39,777 nt of DNA. Origin: an uncultured Gammaproteobacteria bacterium (lineage in GTDB: Bacteria; Pseudomonadota; Gammaproteobacteria; Magnimaribacterales; Magnimaribacteraceae). The notes beneath the pieces were generated by a model, which was not told where the DNA came from, did not search any database, and saw only the letters and a program-made list of their open reading frames with translations. The position numbers were made by a program, and so were the translations under genes. Positions within the stretch are counted from its first letter, which is position 1; each line of letters opens with the position of its first letter. Positions 32,002 to 39,076 of the stretch are shown piece by piece. The stretch lies in NCBI GenBank assembly GCA_913045055.1, contig CAJWPI010000014.1:1-39777 (forward strand). Reading direction: 5' to 3'.

Positions 32002-32029
32002 AATGATTTATTAAAAAAGAGGATTAAAT

Positions 32030-32782
32030 TTGAATATATCAGCAGATTTTAAAGGAAAAATAGTTTTAATTACTGGAGGAACACGAGGTATAGGTAAGGG
32101 CATTGCAAAAAGCTTTATAGATTCCAATGCTAAAGTTTATATATGTGCAAGAAATGCTCCAAAAGAGAAAATTAAAAATACTACTTTTCTTCAATGTAAT
32201 GTAAATGATCCTGAAAATATTGAAGACATGTTTTCAAAAATTATAGAGAAAGATAAATTTATAGATGTAGTTATAAATAATGCTGGAGGAGGACCAATGG
32301 TTCCAGCAGAAAAGGCACCCCCTAAACTGAGTGAATCGATTATAAAGCTTAATTTATTAGCACCTTTAAACATAAGCCAAGTTGCAAATAGGTATATGCA
32401 AAAAAATAGAGGCGGCAATATCATTAACATTTGTAGCGTGAGTGTATTAAGACCTACTCCAGGTGCAGCAGCATATGGAAGTGCTAAAGCAGGTTTAGCA
32501 AATCTTACACAGTCACTAGCTATAGAGTGGGCACCAAAAGTAAGAGTTAATGCCGTAGTCTCTGGTCTAATTAGAACAGAGCAAGCTGAAGATTATTATG
32601 GTGACGAAGAGTCAATTAATAGAGTAAGTAAAACTATTCCATTAGAAAGGATGGGAGATCCAAATGATATTGGTAATGGTTGCTTGTTTTTATCTTCTGA
32701 TCTAGCTGATTACATAAGCGGAGCAACACTAGAAATACATGGTGGAGGAGAAAAACCCGCTTATCAGAATGTAATAGAATAA
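32030..32782 (+). CDS. Short-chain dehydrogenase/reductase
   Basis: A 250-aa SDR starting at TTG with GAGG 7 nt upstream. TGGTRGIG (NAD(P)-binding), NNAGGG, ICSVSVLRPTPG with catalytic Ser 13 residues before Tyr, and YGSAK are all intact. The C-terminal ISGATLEIHGGGEKPAYQ is typical. It is divergent from the F420 operon and convergent with the next SDR, with only 6 bp between their stops. The use of a TTG start with a good ribosome-binding site parallels cofE. The substrate is unknown. Its place beside the F420 genes makes it a candidate partner of the LLM oxidoreductase, but this is only positional. Confidence 0.9.
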   Translation: MNISADFKGKIVLITGGTRGIGKGIAKSFIDSNAKVYICARNAPKEKIKNTTFLQCNVNDPENIEDMFSKIIEKDKFIDVVINNAGGGPMVPAEKAPPKLSESIIKLNLLAPLNISQVANRYMQKNRGGNIINICSVSVLRPTPGAAAYGSAKAGLANLTQSLAIEWAPKVRVNAVVSGLIRTEQAEDYYGDEESINRVSKTIPLERMGDPNDIGNGCLFLSSDLADYISGATLEIHGGGEKPAYQNVIE

Positions 32783-32788
32783 TTTCAG

Positions 32789-33583
32789 TTAACTACTAGC
32801 TACTGCTCCCCCATCACATGTAATAGTTTCTCCTACTGTAAAAGCTCCAGCTCTAGAACTTAAGAATATTGCTAAACCGGCTATATCTTCTTTTGTTCCC
32901 ATTCTTCCTCTGGGATTTCTTTTACCTACTTCACTCCAATCTACGTCTGTTTCCCCTTTAAATCCCACACCTGTACTTAACATCCAAGTAGGAAAGGGTC
33001 CTGGAGCTATTGCATTTACAATAATATTTTCTTTAACTAATTTAGCTGCCAATAATCTAGTTAGGTGATGAAGGGCAGATTTTGAAGGACCGTATGCCCA
33101 AGCATCAAAGACCGTATTCTTTATTCCATCTACTGAACCTATATTTATCACTCGTGCTGGATCTTCGTGAGTACCTGATTTCTTTAAATGAGAAAGCAAC
33201 TTCTGTGTTAAGAAAAATACACCTTTAACATTCGTATCCATGACTTTATCCCAACCACTTTCTGGATATTCTTCTATTGAAGCCCCCCAGGAAGCTCCAG
33301 CATTATTTACTAAAATATCTAAATGCGATTCTTCTTCATTGAATTTTTTGTACAAGTCATTTATTCCACTCATATTAGACACATCAGCAGGTAAAGAAAT
33401 ACATTCTCCACCAAATTCTTTACTTAATCTTGCAGCTGTTTCTTCACACACTTCTTCTTTTCTTGAACTAATATACACCTTTACACCGTTGGCAAGGAAT
33501 CCAGCTGCAATCATCTCCCCAATACCCCTAGATCCACCAGTAATTAAAGCTACTTTATCTTTTATAGAAAATAAATCCTTCAT
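32789..33583 (-). CDS. Short-chain dehydrogenase/reductase
   Basis: A protein of 264 aa from the ATG at 33583, chosen because AAGGAG lies 6-11 nt upstream. A further 33-bp extension would run into the heat-shock promoter. TGGSRGIG, NNAGASWG, INIGSVDGI and YGPSK are present, and the C terminus is AFTVGETITCDGGAVASS. The overall form resembles RhlG/FabG-like 3-oxoacyl reductases and gluconate-type dehydrogenases. It shares its promoter region with the divergent ibpA-like gene and converges on the other SDR. No stronger assignment is possible. Confidence 0.9.
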   Translation of the reverse strand: MKDLFSIKDKVALITGGSRGIGEMIAAGFLANGVKVYISSRKEEVCEETAARLSKEFGGECISLPADVSNMSGINDLYKKFNEEESHLDILVNNAGASWGASIEEYPESGWDKVMDTNVKGVFFLTQKLLSHLKKSGTHEDPARVINIGSVDGIKNTVFDAWAYGPSKSALHHLTRLLAAKLVKENIIVNAIAPGPFPTWMLSTGVGFKGETDVDWSEVGKRNPRGRMGTKEDIAGLAIFLSSRAGAFTVGETITCDGGAVASS

Positions 33584-33591
33584 GAACTCTC

Positions 33592-33619
33592 CTTGATAAT
33601 ATTTGTAAAATCCCAATAT
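33592..33619 (+). promoter_or_regulatory. Sigma32 (heat-shock) promoter
   Basis: CTTGATA (33592-33598), a 13-bp spacer, then CCCAATAT (33612-33619). Against the sigma32 consensus CTTGAAA-N13/14-CCCCATNT this is 6 of 7 and 7 of 8 matches. It lies about 70 bp before an ibpA-like gene, which is a classic sigma32 target. Confidence 0.8.
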
Positions 33620-33626
33620 AAGTAGT

Positions 33627-33647
33627 GTAGGTGCCTTAGGGGCCTAC
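33627..33647 (+). promoter_or_regulatory. 5'-UTR hairpin near the predicted transcript start
   Basis: GTAGG (33627-33631) pairs with CCTAC (33643-33647), extended inward by a wobble pair, one mismatch and CC/GG around a TTA loop. It starts 7-8 nt downstream of the sigma32 -10, so it should form the first stem of the leader RNA. ROSE leaders in other bacteria also begin with stable hairpins. Confidence 0.5.
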
Positions 33648-33665
33648 GTAAATTAAATTTTAATA

Positions 33666-33683
33666 CTTGCTTAATTAAGGAGT
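33666..33683 (+). promoter_or_regulatory. Candidate ROSE-like RNA thermometer masking the Shine-Dalgarno
   Basis: CTTGCTT (33666-33672) can pair with AAGGAG (33677-33682) around a 4-nt loop AATT, leaving one G opposite G. The core TTGCT is the conserved U(U/C)GCU anti-Shine-Dalgarno of ROSE elements, and the gene is a small heat-shock gene, the usual ROSE host. The start codon lies at 33689. Confidence 0.55.
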
Positions 33684-33688
33684 GAATT

Positions 33689-34138
33689 ATGATAAATAAA
33701 ACATTTGATATTTTTTGGAGAGATATTTCTCCATTTGCTGTTGGTTTTGATAGGACTTTTGATGCCTTATCTCTATTGGCAGACTCAAAATCTCAAACTA
33801 CTAATTATCCGCCTTACAATATTCGTAAGGTTTCTGATGAACAATACACTATAGAACTTGCAGTGGCTGGTTTTGAAGAAAAGGATATTGAAATTGAAGC
33901 TGAAGAGGATAATCTTACAATCAAAGGTAAAAGACCCTCTAAAGCCTCAGAAGGTTTAGTCCATCAAGGACTTTCTTCTAGAGATTTTGAAAGAAAGTTT
34001 GTCCTTTCTGAAGATATGGTTATAAAAGGAGCTGCACTTTCTAATGGAATGTTATATGTAGGGTTAGAAAGGATAATCCCAGACCATAAAAAACCTAGAA
34101 AAATAGAACTTACTTCAAAGAATAAGATTCTAAATTAA
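33689..34138 (+). CDS. ibpA: Small heat-shock protein, IbpA/Hsp20 family
   Basis: A 149-aa alpha-crystallin-domain chaperone that holds unfolded proteins on heat stress. The N-terminal FAVGFDRTFDALSLL matches the IbpA IGFDRLF segment. YPPYNIRKVSDEQYTIELAVAGFEEKDIEIE opens the crystallin domain (residues about 41-72; cited in part). LSSRDFERKFVLSEDMVIKGAALSNGMLYV is close to IbpA, and ERIIPDHKKPRKIEL closes it, holding the conserved I-x-I/V-like tail region. The gene has a sigma32-type promoter and a possible RNA thermometer upstream, and a strong terminator downstream, so it forms its own unit. AAGGAG is 6 nt before the ATG. Confidence 0.95.
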   Translation: MINKTFDIFWRDISPFAVGFDRTFDALSLLADSKSQTTNYPPYNIRKVSDEQYTIELAVAGFEEKDIEIEAEEDNLTIKGKRPSKASEGLVHQGLSSRDFERKFVLSEDMVIKGAALSNGMLYVGLERIIPDHKKPRKIELTSKNKILN

Positions 34139-34139
34139 A

Positions 34140-34164
34140 AAAAGGGGCTATTTCAGCCCCTTTT
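34140..34164. terminator. Rho-independent terminator after ibpA
   Basis: AAAAGGGGCT (34140-34149) pairs with AGCCCCTTTT (34155-34164) around ATTTC, followed by TCTTC. Perfect 10-bp stem with A and T tracts, so it could also act on the minus strand for the small gene at 34153. Confidence 0.88.
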
Positions 34165-34335
34165 CTTCTCGTTGTCTAAATTCTTAGGCTTAATAGTTAA
34201 TAATTTACTAATAAAAACTTCTAAATATTGTATTCCTGTTTGGGTATAATTTTCTGCTGCTTTAGATTTTTTTATAACATTTTCACCAATCTGTTTTGCT
34301 TTTTGGGAGTAATTTGGATCTTCGGTTTTATTCAT
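34153..34335 (-). CDS. Small hypothetical protein
   Basis: A possible 60-aa protein from the ATG at 34335. It is lysine-rich and probably helical: KAKQIGENVIKKSKAAENY is amphipathic, and the tail ends KKRG. AGG lies only 3 nt before the adjacent TTG, so the ribosome-binding site is weak. Its last codons fall inside the terminator stem. No family is recognised. It lies in the otherwise gene-free 267-bp stretch between ibpA and 34406, so it may be real or chance. Confidence 0.35.
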   Translation of the reverse strand: MNKTEDPNYSQKAKQIGENVIKKSKAAENYTQTGIQYLEVFISKLLTIKPKNLDNEKKRG

Positions 34336-34405
34336 CAACCTAGATTTTACTTTAAATTAAATTTTTTTTTAAAACGATTACAAATTAAACTGCCATGTAA
34401 TAGAG

Positions 34406-34831
34406 ATGTCCAATAAATTAATTAAATCAGAAGGTAATTTAGAAATTGCTAAGAAGACTTTTTTGAGTTCTTTTAAGCAAGAAAAGAATAATAAAGAATG
34501 TTGGTCCTGCTTAATTCTACAATCAATAAATGGCTATTATCTTCCTCAAACCCCAAAGAAAGAAAAGGATCTAAATGAATTTCTTGATATGATCAAAAAG
34601 GAATATCAAAGTCATAAGAAAAAATTGTTCTGGAATGATCTTTTAGAAATTGAAAAAGAAAAGAATATGAATAAAATCAATAAAATGTATCTTGTCTCAA
34701 TTTCGACCCTAGTAAAAGATAGACAACAGTCAATTAACTGGTTTGCATTGAATTCTCTGAAAGAAATGAAGCAAAGAGAGACCTTAACAATAGCCCTGTC
34801 AAACTCTTTAGTTCAAATAATAAATTTATGA
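34406..34831 (+). CDS. Hypothetical 141-aa protein, first gene of an ATGA-coupled operon
   Basis: A charged, lysine- and glutamate-rich 141-aa protein that I do not recognise. It has two cysteines close together (ECWSCLILQ, near residue 31), then a YYLPQTPKKEKDLNEFLDMIKKEY helix-like stretch (cited in part) and an ISTLVKDRQQSINWFALNSLKEM segment. There is no signal peptide or membrane segment. Its TGA overlaps the ATG of the DUF1214 gene, and the same ATGA junction joins the next two genes. This supports it being translated. The length and order suggest a small partner or regulator of the DUF1214/sulfotransferase pair, with no direct evidence. Confidence 0.6.
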   Translation: MSNKLIKSEGNLEIAKKTFLSSFKQEKNNKECWSCLILQSINGYYLPQTPKKEKDLNEFLDMIKKEYQSHKKKLFWNDLLEIEKEKNMNKINKMYLVSISTLVKDRQQSINWFALNSLKEMKQRETLTIALSNSLVQIINL

Positions 34832-35916
34832 GCAAAAAAGAAAATCTATCTGGTACTGGAAAAGTTTGGGAAGAATTTTGTGAATCTTTAAAAGCTAGTG
34901 GTCACATTATTTTAAATCAAAAAGATTTAACGAATTTAGATGTTCATGAGGGTTGGAGATATTTAACTCGCTTAACGCGTTTAGGTCTAGAAATGGCACT
35001 TGAAAGTAATGATCCTTTTTTCCCTACCTTCTATAGCCTTTCACATGCAACTGCAAAAATAGGCGCAGATAACCCAGACAATTTATATCTAAACGCTACT
35101 ATAGATGGAAATCTTGATTATAGGATTTGGGGAAATAGAGGAACGGTGCACTATCTAAGTTTTGGAACAAAAGCTAATAAATATAGTGAAGATGGAACAA
35201 TGAAAACCACGGGGGAACTAGACATCAAAGAAGTGCATATAGAAGAAGATAATTCAATTGATATTATACTGAGTAAGAAGAAAAAGGATGGTAATTGGTT
35301 GCCTTTGTCTAATGATTCTAATTTAGTAATAGTTCGTCAAACATTTTTAGATAAATCTTTAGAACAAAGCGCTTCACTAAAAATTGAATGCTTGAACGCT
35401 CCTGATTTCCCTGCTCCCCTTACAGAAGAACGTTTAATACAAAGCCTTCAGACTGTATCAAATTTTGTAAATGGAACTGCTTCTACATTTGTTAACTGGA
35501 CAAATCAATTTAAAAAACAACTCAACAAACTCCCCTCTCAAGACCAAGAGATGTATCAAAGAGCTGGGGGTGATCCAAATATTCACTACCTTCATGGGTT
35601 CTGGAAACTGCAACAAGATGAAGCATTAATAATAAATACTAAGGTTCCTGATTGTGATTACTGGAATTTTCAATTAGACAACTATTGGATGGAATCTTTG
35701 GATTATCGCTTTCATAAAATTTCTTTGAATAACAGTAATGCATATTTAAACGAAGATGGAACCTTAACAATAGTAATTAGTTCTTTAAATCCTGATATGC
35801 CTAATTGGATAGAAACAGCGGGACACGAACAAGGCACAATGTTGTTGAGGTGGGTTGGAGCTGAGGAACATCCTGTACCATATTCAGAGGTAAAAAAAAT
35901 TTCTGAACTTAAATGA
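34828..35916 (+). CDS. DUF1214 domain-containing protein
   Basis: A 362-aa protein with the DUF1214 ending PNWIETAGHEQGTMLLRW at residues 325-342. An upstream TKVPDCDYWNFQLDNYWMESLDY stretch (cited in part) is typical of the same family. No signal peptide is present. The function of DUF1214 is not known; such genes often sit near sulfotransferases and catabolic oxidoreductases in actinobacteria and marine proteobacteria. Here it is ATGA-coupled to the genes on both sides, so it is an obligate member of this operon. An enzyme or binding protein for a lipophilic substrate is a guess only. Confidence 0.75.
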   Translation: MSKKENLSGTGKVWEEFCESLKASGHIILNQKDLTNLDVHEGWRYLTRLTRLGLEMALESNDPFFPTFYSLSHATAKIGADNPDNLYLNATIDGNLDYRIWGNRGTVHYLSFGTKANKYSEDGTMKTTGELDIKEVHIEEDNSIDIILSKKKKDGNWLPLSNDSNLVIVRQTFLDKSLEQSASLKIECLNAPDFPAPLTEERLIQSLQTVSNFVNGTASTFVNWTNQFKKQLNKLPSQDQEMYQRAGGDPNIHYLHGFWKLQQDEALIINTKVPDCDYWNFQLDNYWMESLDYRFHKISLNNSNAYLNEDGTLTIVISSLNPDMPNWIETAGHEQGTMLLRWVGAEEHPVPYSEVKKISELK

Positions 35917-37079
35917 TGACTGCTCCAGATTCCATTGACTTTAAAAGCCTAAAAAAACGTGCATCTGAGATAACTGATTTAGAAAATTTTGGTAATCCTG
36001 ATCATTTAAAGGGTTTAGAAGGATTATGTTATAGCCTTCAAGAAGAGGCAAAGTTAAACGATATCGGCAAGATAGCTCAACACTCTAGAATTGTAGGGAT
36101 ACTCGTTAACAGGTTAAGATTTGAAAAAGAATTAGAGAGCTATCCCGAAATTAAAGATGAAAGTATTTTAGGTCCTATAGTCATAGTAGGTTTACCAAGA
36201 ACAGGAAGTACAATGATGCATAGATTATTATCATCTGATTCAAGAAATACTTCCATGATATGGTGGGAAGGAAGAAACCCGTCAAGATTCCCTTCTGAAG
36301 AAAGGGGTAAACCCTTAAAAAGAATAAAAGCTGGAAAAAATGAAGTACAGGAGTTGTTGCAAGCTTCACCTGATTTAATGAGCATTCATCCTATGGATGC
36401 TATGGCTCCAGATGAAGAGATTCTTTTACTAGAACATACTTTTTACAGTACTGTTCCGGAATCTTTTATGTATGTGCCCTCTTATTCAAAGTGGATTGAA
36501 GAACAAAATCATACTACTGCCTATGAATACTTAAAATCGCTTCTTAAATATTTACAGTGGCAAAGTCCAAATAGATCTAAAAAAACATGGGTTTTAAAGA
36601 CTCCTCATCATATGGGGTATGTAGACATAATTTTAAAAGTATTTCCTAATGCTAAGGTTATACAAACCCATAGAAGCCCTATAGATACAATACCTTCTTA
36701 CTGTTCAATGGTAACAACTCTAGCTGCACCTTTAAGCAATCAGCTAGATCCAAAGTTAATTGGGATGTATTGGGAAAAGAAATTATCTAGAGTAATGCTT
36801 CATTGCATGAATATAGCTAATCAGAATCCTTCTAATTTCCTAGACATTAACTATCTTGATCTTATAAAGAATCCTCTTCAACAGATAAGAAAAGTCTATA
36901 ATTTTTTAAATATAGAACTTAATCAAAAAATAATAGCTGAAATGGAAAAATGGATTCAAGAAAATCAACAACATAAACATGGACATCATGAATATTCCTC
37001 TTCAAACTACGGACTAGATGATCAGATAATCAAAGAGGACTTCTCAGAATACATAAATACATACATTAAGAGAGTATGA
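35913..37079 (+). CDS. Sulfotransferase family protein
   Basis: A 388-aa PAPS-dependent sulfotransferase-family protein. The PAPS loop is VGLPRTGST (residues 92-100), followed by MMHRLLSSD. KTPHHMGYVDIILKVFPNAKVIQTHRSP (cited in part) holds the 3'-phosphate-binding Arg/Ser. EEILLLEHTF and FLDINYLDLIKNP are characteristic of the bacterial 'sulfotransferase 3' type. It lacks the TPR half of the protein at 2560-4563, so the window holds two different types. The acceptor is unknown; a hydroxylated sterol, lipid or glycolipid is possible. It is ATGA-coupled with its neighbours on both sides. Confidence 0.85.
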   Translation: MMTAPDSIDFKSLKKRASEITDLENFGNPDHLKGLEGLCYSLQEEAKLNDIGKIAQHSRIVGILVNRLRFEKELESYPEIKDESILGPIVIVGLPRTGSTMMHRLLSSDSRNTSMIWWEGRNPSRFPSEERGKPLKRIKAGKNEVQELLQASPDLMSIHPMDAMAPDEEILLLEHTFYSTVPESFMYVPSYSKWIEEQNHTTAYEYLKSLLKYLQWQSPNRSKKTWVLKTPHHMGYVDIILKVFPNAKVIQTHRSPIDTIPSYCSMVTTLAAPLSNQLDPKLIGMYWEKKLSRVMLHCMNIANQNPSNFLDINYLDLIKNPLQQIRKVYNFLNIELNQKIIAEMEKWIQENQQHKHGHHEYSSSNYGLDDQIIKEDFSEYINTYIKRV

Positions 37080-37951
37080 ATTACCCTAAAAAACCACCAA
37101 TTATAGACCTCATGATGGGAATTCCAAGTGATGAGGATAGAAGTGATTGGTATGAATTTATGAAACCTCTCTTTTTGGATGATGAAAGCAAAAAAATGTT
37201 TTCTTTTCCAGCAGAGTACATGTTTAAAGATGTACCAAAAACAGGAAAACAAAAAGATTTTCCTCTTTATGTTATCCAACAGATGGATAAATTTGGAATT
37301 AAAAAAGCCAATATAGGCTTTAATGAGAAACAAGATGAAATTATTGATGCTTTAAAGAGATTTCCTGACAGATTTTTCTTAAATTATCCTGTAAATCCTA
37401 ATAAAGGAATGGAAGAAGTAAGGGAAATTAGAAGGCTACACAAGGAGTATGATATTAAATCTGTTGATGCTTTTCCTTCTGGACTATGCCCCCAAGTCCC
37501 TATAAACGATAAAAAGTGGTATCCAATTTATGCTACATGCGTAGAACTTGATATTCCTTTCTGTTCTTGTGTAGGTGTTCCTGGACCTAGATTGCCTATG
37601 TCAGCTCAAAAGGTAGAGTTAATTGATGAAGTCTGTTGGTTCTTTCCTGAACTTAAATTTGTAATGAAACATGGCGCAGAACCCTGGACTGAATTGGCAG
37701 TTAAATTAATGTTAAAGTATCCAAACCTTTTTTATATGACAAGTGCCTTTGCTCCAAAGTATTATCCAAAAGCAATTGTTGAATTTGCTAATTCTCGAGG
37801 CCAAAATAAAATAATGTATGCTGGTTATTTTCCTATGGGTCTTTCTCTAGAAAGAATTTTTAAAGAAATGCCTGAAGTTCCTTTTAAAAAAGAAGTGTGG
37901 CCAAAATTTCTATATGAAAACGCTCAAAAGATCTTTAAATTAGAAGAATAA
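37076..37951 (+). CDS. Amidohydrolase-2-like protein lacking the metal site
   Basis: A 291-aa protein with the layout of the amidohydrolase-related family (PF04909-type TIM barrel). FGIKKANIGFNEKQDEIIDALKRFPDRFFLNYPVNP (cited in part), SVDAFPSG and PIYATCVELDIPFCSCVG match its middle. The N-terminal metal-binding D-x-H/HxH is IIDLMMG here, and the late catalytic G-S/T-D-Y/W-P reads YAGYFPMG without Asp. Only the MKHGAEPW histidine remains. It may therefore be non-hydrolytic, for instance a metal-independent lyase-like or binding protein. It ends the ATGA-coupled operon and converges on the rubredoxin gene with a 4-bp gap. Confidence 0.72.
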   Translation: MNYPKKPPIIDLMMGIPSDEDRSDWYEFMKPLFLDDESKKMFSFPAEYMFKDVPKTGKQKDFPLYVIQQMDKFGIKKANIGFNEKQDEIIDALKRFPDRFFLNYPVNPNKGMEEVREIRRLHKEYDIKSVDAFPSGLCPQVPINDKKWYPIYATCVELDIPFCSCVGVPGPRLPMSAQKVELIDEVCWFFPELKFVMKHGAEPWTELAVKLMLKYPNLFYMTSAFAPKYYPKAIVEFANSRGQNKIMYAGYFPMGLSLERIFKEMPEVPFKKEVWPKFLYENAQKIFKLEE

Positions 37952-37955
37952 GTCT

Positions 37956-38126
37956 TTAAACCGCTATAGGTTCAAAATCAAATTTTGATACCCCGCAATC
38001 TGGACAACACCAATCATCAGGAATATCTTCAAATCTAGTCCCTGGCTCTATACCATCTTCTGGTAATCCAACTGCTTCATCATAAATGAATCCACAAATA
38101 ACACATTCCCATTTTCTGAAATCCAT
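37956..38126 (-). CDS. Rubredoxin
   Basis: A 56-aa rubredoxin read directly from the minus strand. Cys8 and Cys11 ([13 protein letters not shown]) and the second pair [12 protein letters not shown] supply the four iron ligands. The middle segment [17 protein letters not shown] is standard. Rubredoxins pass electrons to oxygenases and other oxidoreductases. It starts 8 bp after the crotonase stop, so they form a pair. No rubredoxin reductase was seen beside it, but the TrxR-like reductase at 248-1300 could serve. A short gene of this size is easy to leave out of an annotation. Confidence 0.95.
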   Translation of the reverse strand: MDFRKWECVICGFIYDEAVGLPEDGIEPGTRFEDIPDDWCCPDCGVSKFDFEPIAV

Positions 38127-38134
38127 TTTATTTA

Positions 38135-38938
38135 TTATTTACCTTTAAAATTGGGTTTTCTTTTTTCAGAAAAGGCAGCTAATCCCTCTTGAGAGTCTTC
38201 TGATTCAAAAACTGGCCACCCTATTTCAAGTTCTTGTTCTAGAGCTTCTTTCTCTGAAATCTGTTCATTAAGATCGCGCAAACTTCTCATGATAGCTTTG
38301 ATAGAAACTGGTGAATTGTTTGCTATCTCCTCAGCTATTTCCATGGAGCGATTAAAAGCCTCTCCTGCTTTTACAACTTCTCCTATTAATCCAAAGTCTT
38401 TTGCCTTTTTTGCATCTATATGTCTTCCAGTAAGCATCATTTCGGCTGCATACGTATAGGGAATTTGTCTAGGAATTCTTACGGTAGCACCACCTAATGG
38501 AAATAATCCTCTTTTTGCTTCCGTTAAACCAAAAGTAGCGTTTTCTGAAGCTACTCTTATATCAGTGCCATGTAATATTTCAGTACCACCAGCGAGAGCA
38601 AAACCTTCAACTGCAGCAATTATTGGTTTATAAGGCCTGTTATGACGTAATAAAGCCTGCCAATGTAAGTCAGGAACCTTTTTCATTCTTTTAATGATTT
38701 CTTCATTTCCTTGATTTCCTACATACATGGCAGTGAGATCAGCACCTGCACAAAAAACATCCTCTGTACCTGTTATCACTGCACAACGTAAATCCTTGTT
38801 TGAGTCTAATTCTCGCCAAGCATCATATACTCTCAATAACATATCTGGACTCAAAGCATTTCTTTTCTCTGGTCTATTTAGTTTTATAACTAAAATGTGT
38901 CCCACCGTATTTATTAATGCATGATTTTGCTTATTCAT
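38135..38938 (-). CDS. Enoyl-CoA hydratase/isomerase (crotonase family)
   Basis: A 267-aa crotonase-fold enzyme acting on CoA thioesters. [23 protein letters not shown] (first oxyanion strand) and [21 protein letters not shown] (second; the Glu of GGTE may be one catalytic residue) are present. [21 protein letters not shown] supplies the other expected acid. It would hydrate or isomerise an enoyl-CoA in a beta-oxidation-like degradation. It begins with ATG at 38938 and is followed after 8 bp by the rubredoxin gene. A 138-bp spacer separates it from the divergent adhesin gene. Confidence 0.9.
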   Translation of the reverse strand: MNKQNHALINTVGHILVIKLNRPEKRNALSPDMLLRVYDAWRELDSNKDLRCAVITGTEDVFCAGADLTAMYVGNQGNEEIIKRMKKVPDLHWQALLRHNRPYKPIIAAVEGFALAGGTEILHGTDIRVASENATFGLTEAKRGLFPLGGATVRIPRQIPYTYAAEMMLTGRHIDAKKAKDFGLIGEVVKAGEAFNRSMEIAEEIANNSPVSIKAIMRSLRDLNEQISEKEALEQELEIGWPVFESEDSQEGLAAFSEKRKPNFKGK

Positions 38939-39013
38939 AACAACTCCTTAGACATAAAAATATATAGTAATATTGATTAAGAGATTTTCATAAAAATTTA
39001 TTTATCTAACCGG

Positions 39014-39041
39014 TTGACATGACTTAAGAATAGGTTGTAAT
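39014..39041 (+). promoter_or_regulatory. Sigma70 promoter of the adhesin gene
   Basis: TTGACA (39014-39019), 16 bp, TGTAAT (39036-39041). These are 6 of 6 and 5 of 6 consensus matches. It lies 36 bp before the ATG at 39077, which has AAGGG 5 nt upstream. The spacer to the divergent crotonase holds no other gene. Confidence 0.65.
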
Positions 39042-39076
39042 CTTGTCCTTGATGTTCAAACAAATATAAGGGTATT

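Noticed and set aside
33240-33596. Open frame of 118 codons on the plus strand over the SDR at 32789-33583
   Set aside because: Antisense to an SDR with all motifs; its end runs into the heat-shock promoter region.
34153-34335. Toxin-antitoxin component as identity of the 60-aa protein
   Set aside because: No partner gene with the usual overlap and no motif; kept only as a low-confidence hypothetical protein.
37022-37333. Minus-strand frame of 103 codons
   Set aside because: Overlaps two conserved plus-strand genes and starts with no ribosome-binding site.
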